Positions 4,661-6,189 of a stretch of 6,189 bases of DNA are shown here, in pieces. Where the stretch lies: the NCBI GenBank assembly GCA_023422485.1, contig JAGTAM010000510.1, forward strand, positions 1 through 6,189. The letters are read 5' to 3'. Below the pieces are notes generated by a model that was not told where the DNA came from, did no database searches, and saw only the letters and a list, made by a program, of their open reading frames with translations. The stretch comes from Pseudomonadota bacterium (GTDB lineage Bacteria; Pseudomonadota; Alphaproteobacteria; Rhizobiales; Beijerinckiaceae). Numbering within the stretch: the first letter of the stretch is position 1; each line of letters starts with the position of its first letter. The translations under genes were made by a program, and so were the position numbers.

Positions 4661-6189
4661 AGCTCTGCGTCTCCCTGGCGCCGCCCGGATGGGTCACGGC
4701 GCCGTTCACCGCAGGCCCGACGGTCTGCGCATATTTCCAGAGGTAGCCGGAGGTCGCGGCATTGCCTCGCGGCGTCCAGGCGGCCCGGCGCTGGGCCAGC
4801 TCCTCGTCGGAGAGCGCCACGTCGAGCGTTCCCTTGATCGCGTCCAGCGTGATGATGTCGCCGTCGCGCAGGAGCCCGATCGGGCCGCCGATGGCGGCCT
4901 CGGGGCCGACATGGCCGACGCAGAAGCCGCGGGTCGCGCCGGAGAAGCGCCCGTCGGTGATGAGGGCCACCTTGTCGCCCATGCCCTGGCCGTAGAGGGC
5001 GGCGGTGGTCGAGAGCATCTCGCGCATGCCGGGGCCTCCCTTCGGGCCCTCGTAGCGGATGACCAGAACTTCGCCGGGCTTGTAGGTGCGGTTCTGCACC
5101 GCCTCGAAACAGGCCTCCTCACCGTCGAAGACCCGGGCCGGGCCGGTGAAAACCTGACTCGACGCGGGCATGCCGGCGACCTTCACGATGGCGCCCTCGG
5201 GGGCGAGGTTGCCCTTGAGACCGACCACGCCGCCGGTGACGGTGATCGGCTGGTCGGCCGGGCGCACCACGTCCTGATCCGGATTCCAGGCGACCTTGGC
5301 GAGGTTTTCGGCAATCGTCCGGCCGGTCACGGTGAGGCAGCCGCCGTGGAGATAGCCGTGGTCGAGCAGCGTCTTCATCAGGAGCGGGATGCCGCCGACC
5401 TCGAACATGTCCTTGGCGACGTAGCGTCCCCCCGGCTTCAGGTCGGCGATGTAGGGCGTCTTGCGGAAGATCTCGGCGACGTCGAACAGGGTGAACTCGA
5501 TGCCGCACTCGTGCGCGATCGCCGGCAGGTGCAGCGCCGCATTGGTCGAGCCGCCCGAGGCCGCCACCGTGGCGGCGGCGTTCTCGAGAGCCTTGCGGGT
5601 GACGATGTCGCGCGGGCGGATGTTTTTCGCGATCAGCTCCATGACCTTCTCGCCGGCCGCCGCGCAGAATTGGTCGCGGATCTCGTAGGGCGCGGGGGCG
5701 CCGGCCGAGTAGGGCAGCGCGAGGCCGATCGCCTCGGAGACGGTGGCCATGGTGTTGGCGGTGAACTGGGCGCCGCAGGCACCGGCCGAGGGGCAGGCGA
5801 CCCGCTCCAGCTCGTCGAGGTCGTCGAGGCTCATGTCGCCGACGGCGACCTTGCCCACCGCCTCGAACAGGTCCTGCACCGTCACCGGCCGGCCGCGGAA
5901 GGAGCCCGGCAGGATCGAGCCGCCGTAGATGAAGATCGAGGGCACGTTGAGGCGCACCATGGCCATCATCATGCCCGGCAAGGACTTGTCGCAGCCGGCC
6001 AGGCCGACGAGGGCATCGTAGGAATGGCCGCGGATCGTCAGCTCGACCGAGTCGGCGATGACCTCGCGCGAGGGCAGCGAGGCGCGCATGCCGCCATGGC
6101 CCATGGCGATGCCGTCGGTGACGGTGATGGTGCAGAACTCGCGCGGCGTGCCCTTGGCGGCGGCGACGCCCTTCTTCACGGCCTGGGCC
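4647..6189 (-). CDS. ilvD: Dihydroxy-acid dehydratase, cut at its N-terminus by right window edge
   Basis: Iron-sulfur enzyme that dehydrates 2,3-dihydroxy-isovalerate and 2,3-dihydroxy-3-methylvalerate to the 2-keto acids, the third step of valine/isoleucine (and, by branching, leucine and pantothenate) synthesis. 513 residues are visible and the frame is open at the edge. The GTG at 6179 encodes an internal Val before KKGVAAAKGTPREF, so some 50-60 residues, including the first cluster Cys, are outside. Counting from 6179, TVTDGIAMGHGGM is at 19-31, the cluster Cys63 is in AGCDKSLPG, Cys129 and Cys135 in CPSAGACGAQFTANTM, GGSTNAALH marks the central region, and the catalytic-Ser loop ITDGRFSG is at about 407-414. 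The shorter type with GCDKSLPGM and CPxxGACG resembles mycobacterial and plant enzymes, reported as [2Fe-2S], more than E. coli IlvD, but the cluster type here is inferred. It is the upstream partner of the exoR-like gene. Confidence 0.95.
   Translation of the reverse strand, partial: AQAVKKGVAAAKGTPREFCTITVTDGIAMGHGGMRASLPSREVIADSVELTIRGHSYDALVGLAGCDKSLPGMMMAMVRLNVPSIFIYGGSILPGSFRGRPVTVQDLFEAVGKVAVGDMSLDDLDELERVACPSAGACGAQFTANTMATVSEAIGLALPYSAGAPAPYEIRDQFCAAAGEKVMELIAKNIRPRDIVTRKALENAAATVAASGGSTNAALHLPAIAHECGIEFTLFDVAEIFRKTPYIADLKPGGRYVAKDMFEVGGIPLLMKTLLDHGYLHGGCLTVTGRTIAENLAKVAWNPDQDVVRPADQPITVTGGVVGLKGNLAPEGAIVKVAGMPASSQVFTGPARVFDGEEACFEAVQNRTYKPGEVLVIRYEGPKGGPGMREMLSTTAALYGQGMGDKVALITDGRFSGATRGFCVGHVGPEAAIGGPIGLLRDGDIITLDAIKGTLDVALSDEELAQRRAAWTPRGNAATSGYLWKYAQTVGPAVNGAVTHPGGARETQSYADI

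Noticed and set aside
4010..4837. 275-codon open frame on the plus strand opposite exoR and the end of ilvD
   Set aside because: Antisense to two well-supported genes, with low-complexity Ala/Arg/Gly composition and no motifs.

Overview
The window is very GC-rich and strongly G/C-ending in its codons. It reads as chromosomal DNA of an alphaproteobacterium. The set of an ExoR-type Sel1 regulator, a short-type IlvD, an ACSS3/PrpE-type acyl-CoA synthetase and a small bacterial ceramidase-family membrane protein suggests Hyphomicrobiales, perhaps Methylobacterium or Methylorubrum. The genus is an inference from general familiarity, not from a search.

Layout, left to right. (1) 3-1235, plus strand: the C-terminal two thirds of a propionyl/acetyl-CoA synthetase, cut by the left edge. 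(2) 1271-1957, minus: a DUF2490 outer-membrane-type protein interrupted by one in-frame TAG. (3) 2063-2734, minus: a seven-helix-type ceramidase-family (CREST) membrane protein with a TTG start, in which two expected metal/active-site residues appear replaced. (4) 2931-3725, plus: exodeoxyribonuclease III with all catalytic residues. (5) 3739-3761: a strong stem-loop between convergent genes. (6) 3773-4660, minus: an ExoR-like periplasmic Sel1-repeat regulator. (7) 4647-6189, minus: dihydroxy-acid dehydratase IlvD, cut by the right edge and overlapping the start of the ExoR-like gene by 14 nt.

The genes do not form one pathway. They cover acyl-CoA activation, envelope or lipid functions, base-excision repair, envelope/exopolysaccharide regulation and branched-chain amino acid synthesis. 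The only tight coupling is ilvD to exoR. I found no mobile element, CRISPR array, RNA gene or phage remnant, and nothing that looks like a new multi-gene system. The observations most worth checking are the amber codon in the DUF2490 gene and the altered active site of its ceramidase-family neighbour, both on the same strand between otherwise intact housekeeping genes. The two stretches over 100 bases without a gene are 1958-2062, with a possible promoter, and 2735-2930, the divergent leader region with several possible hairpins.
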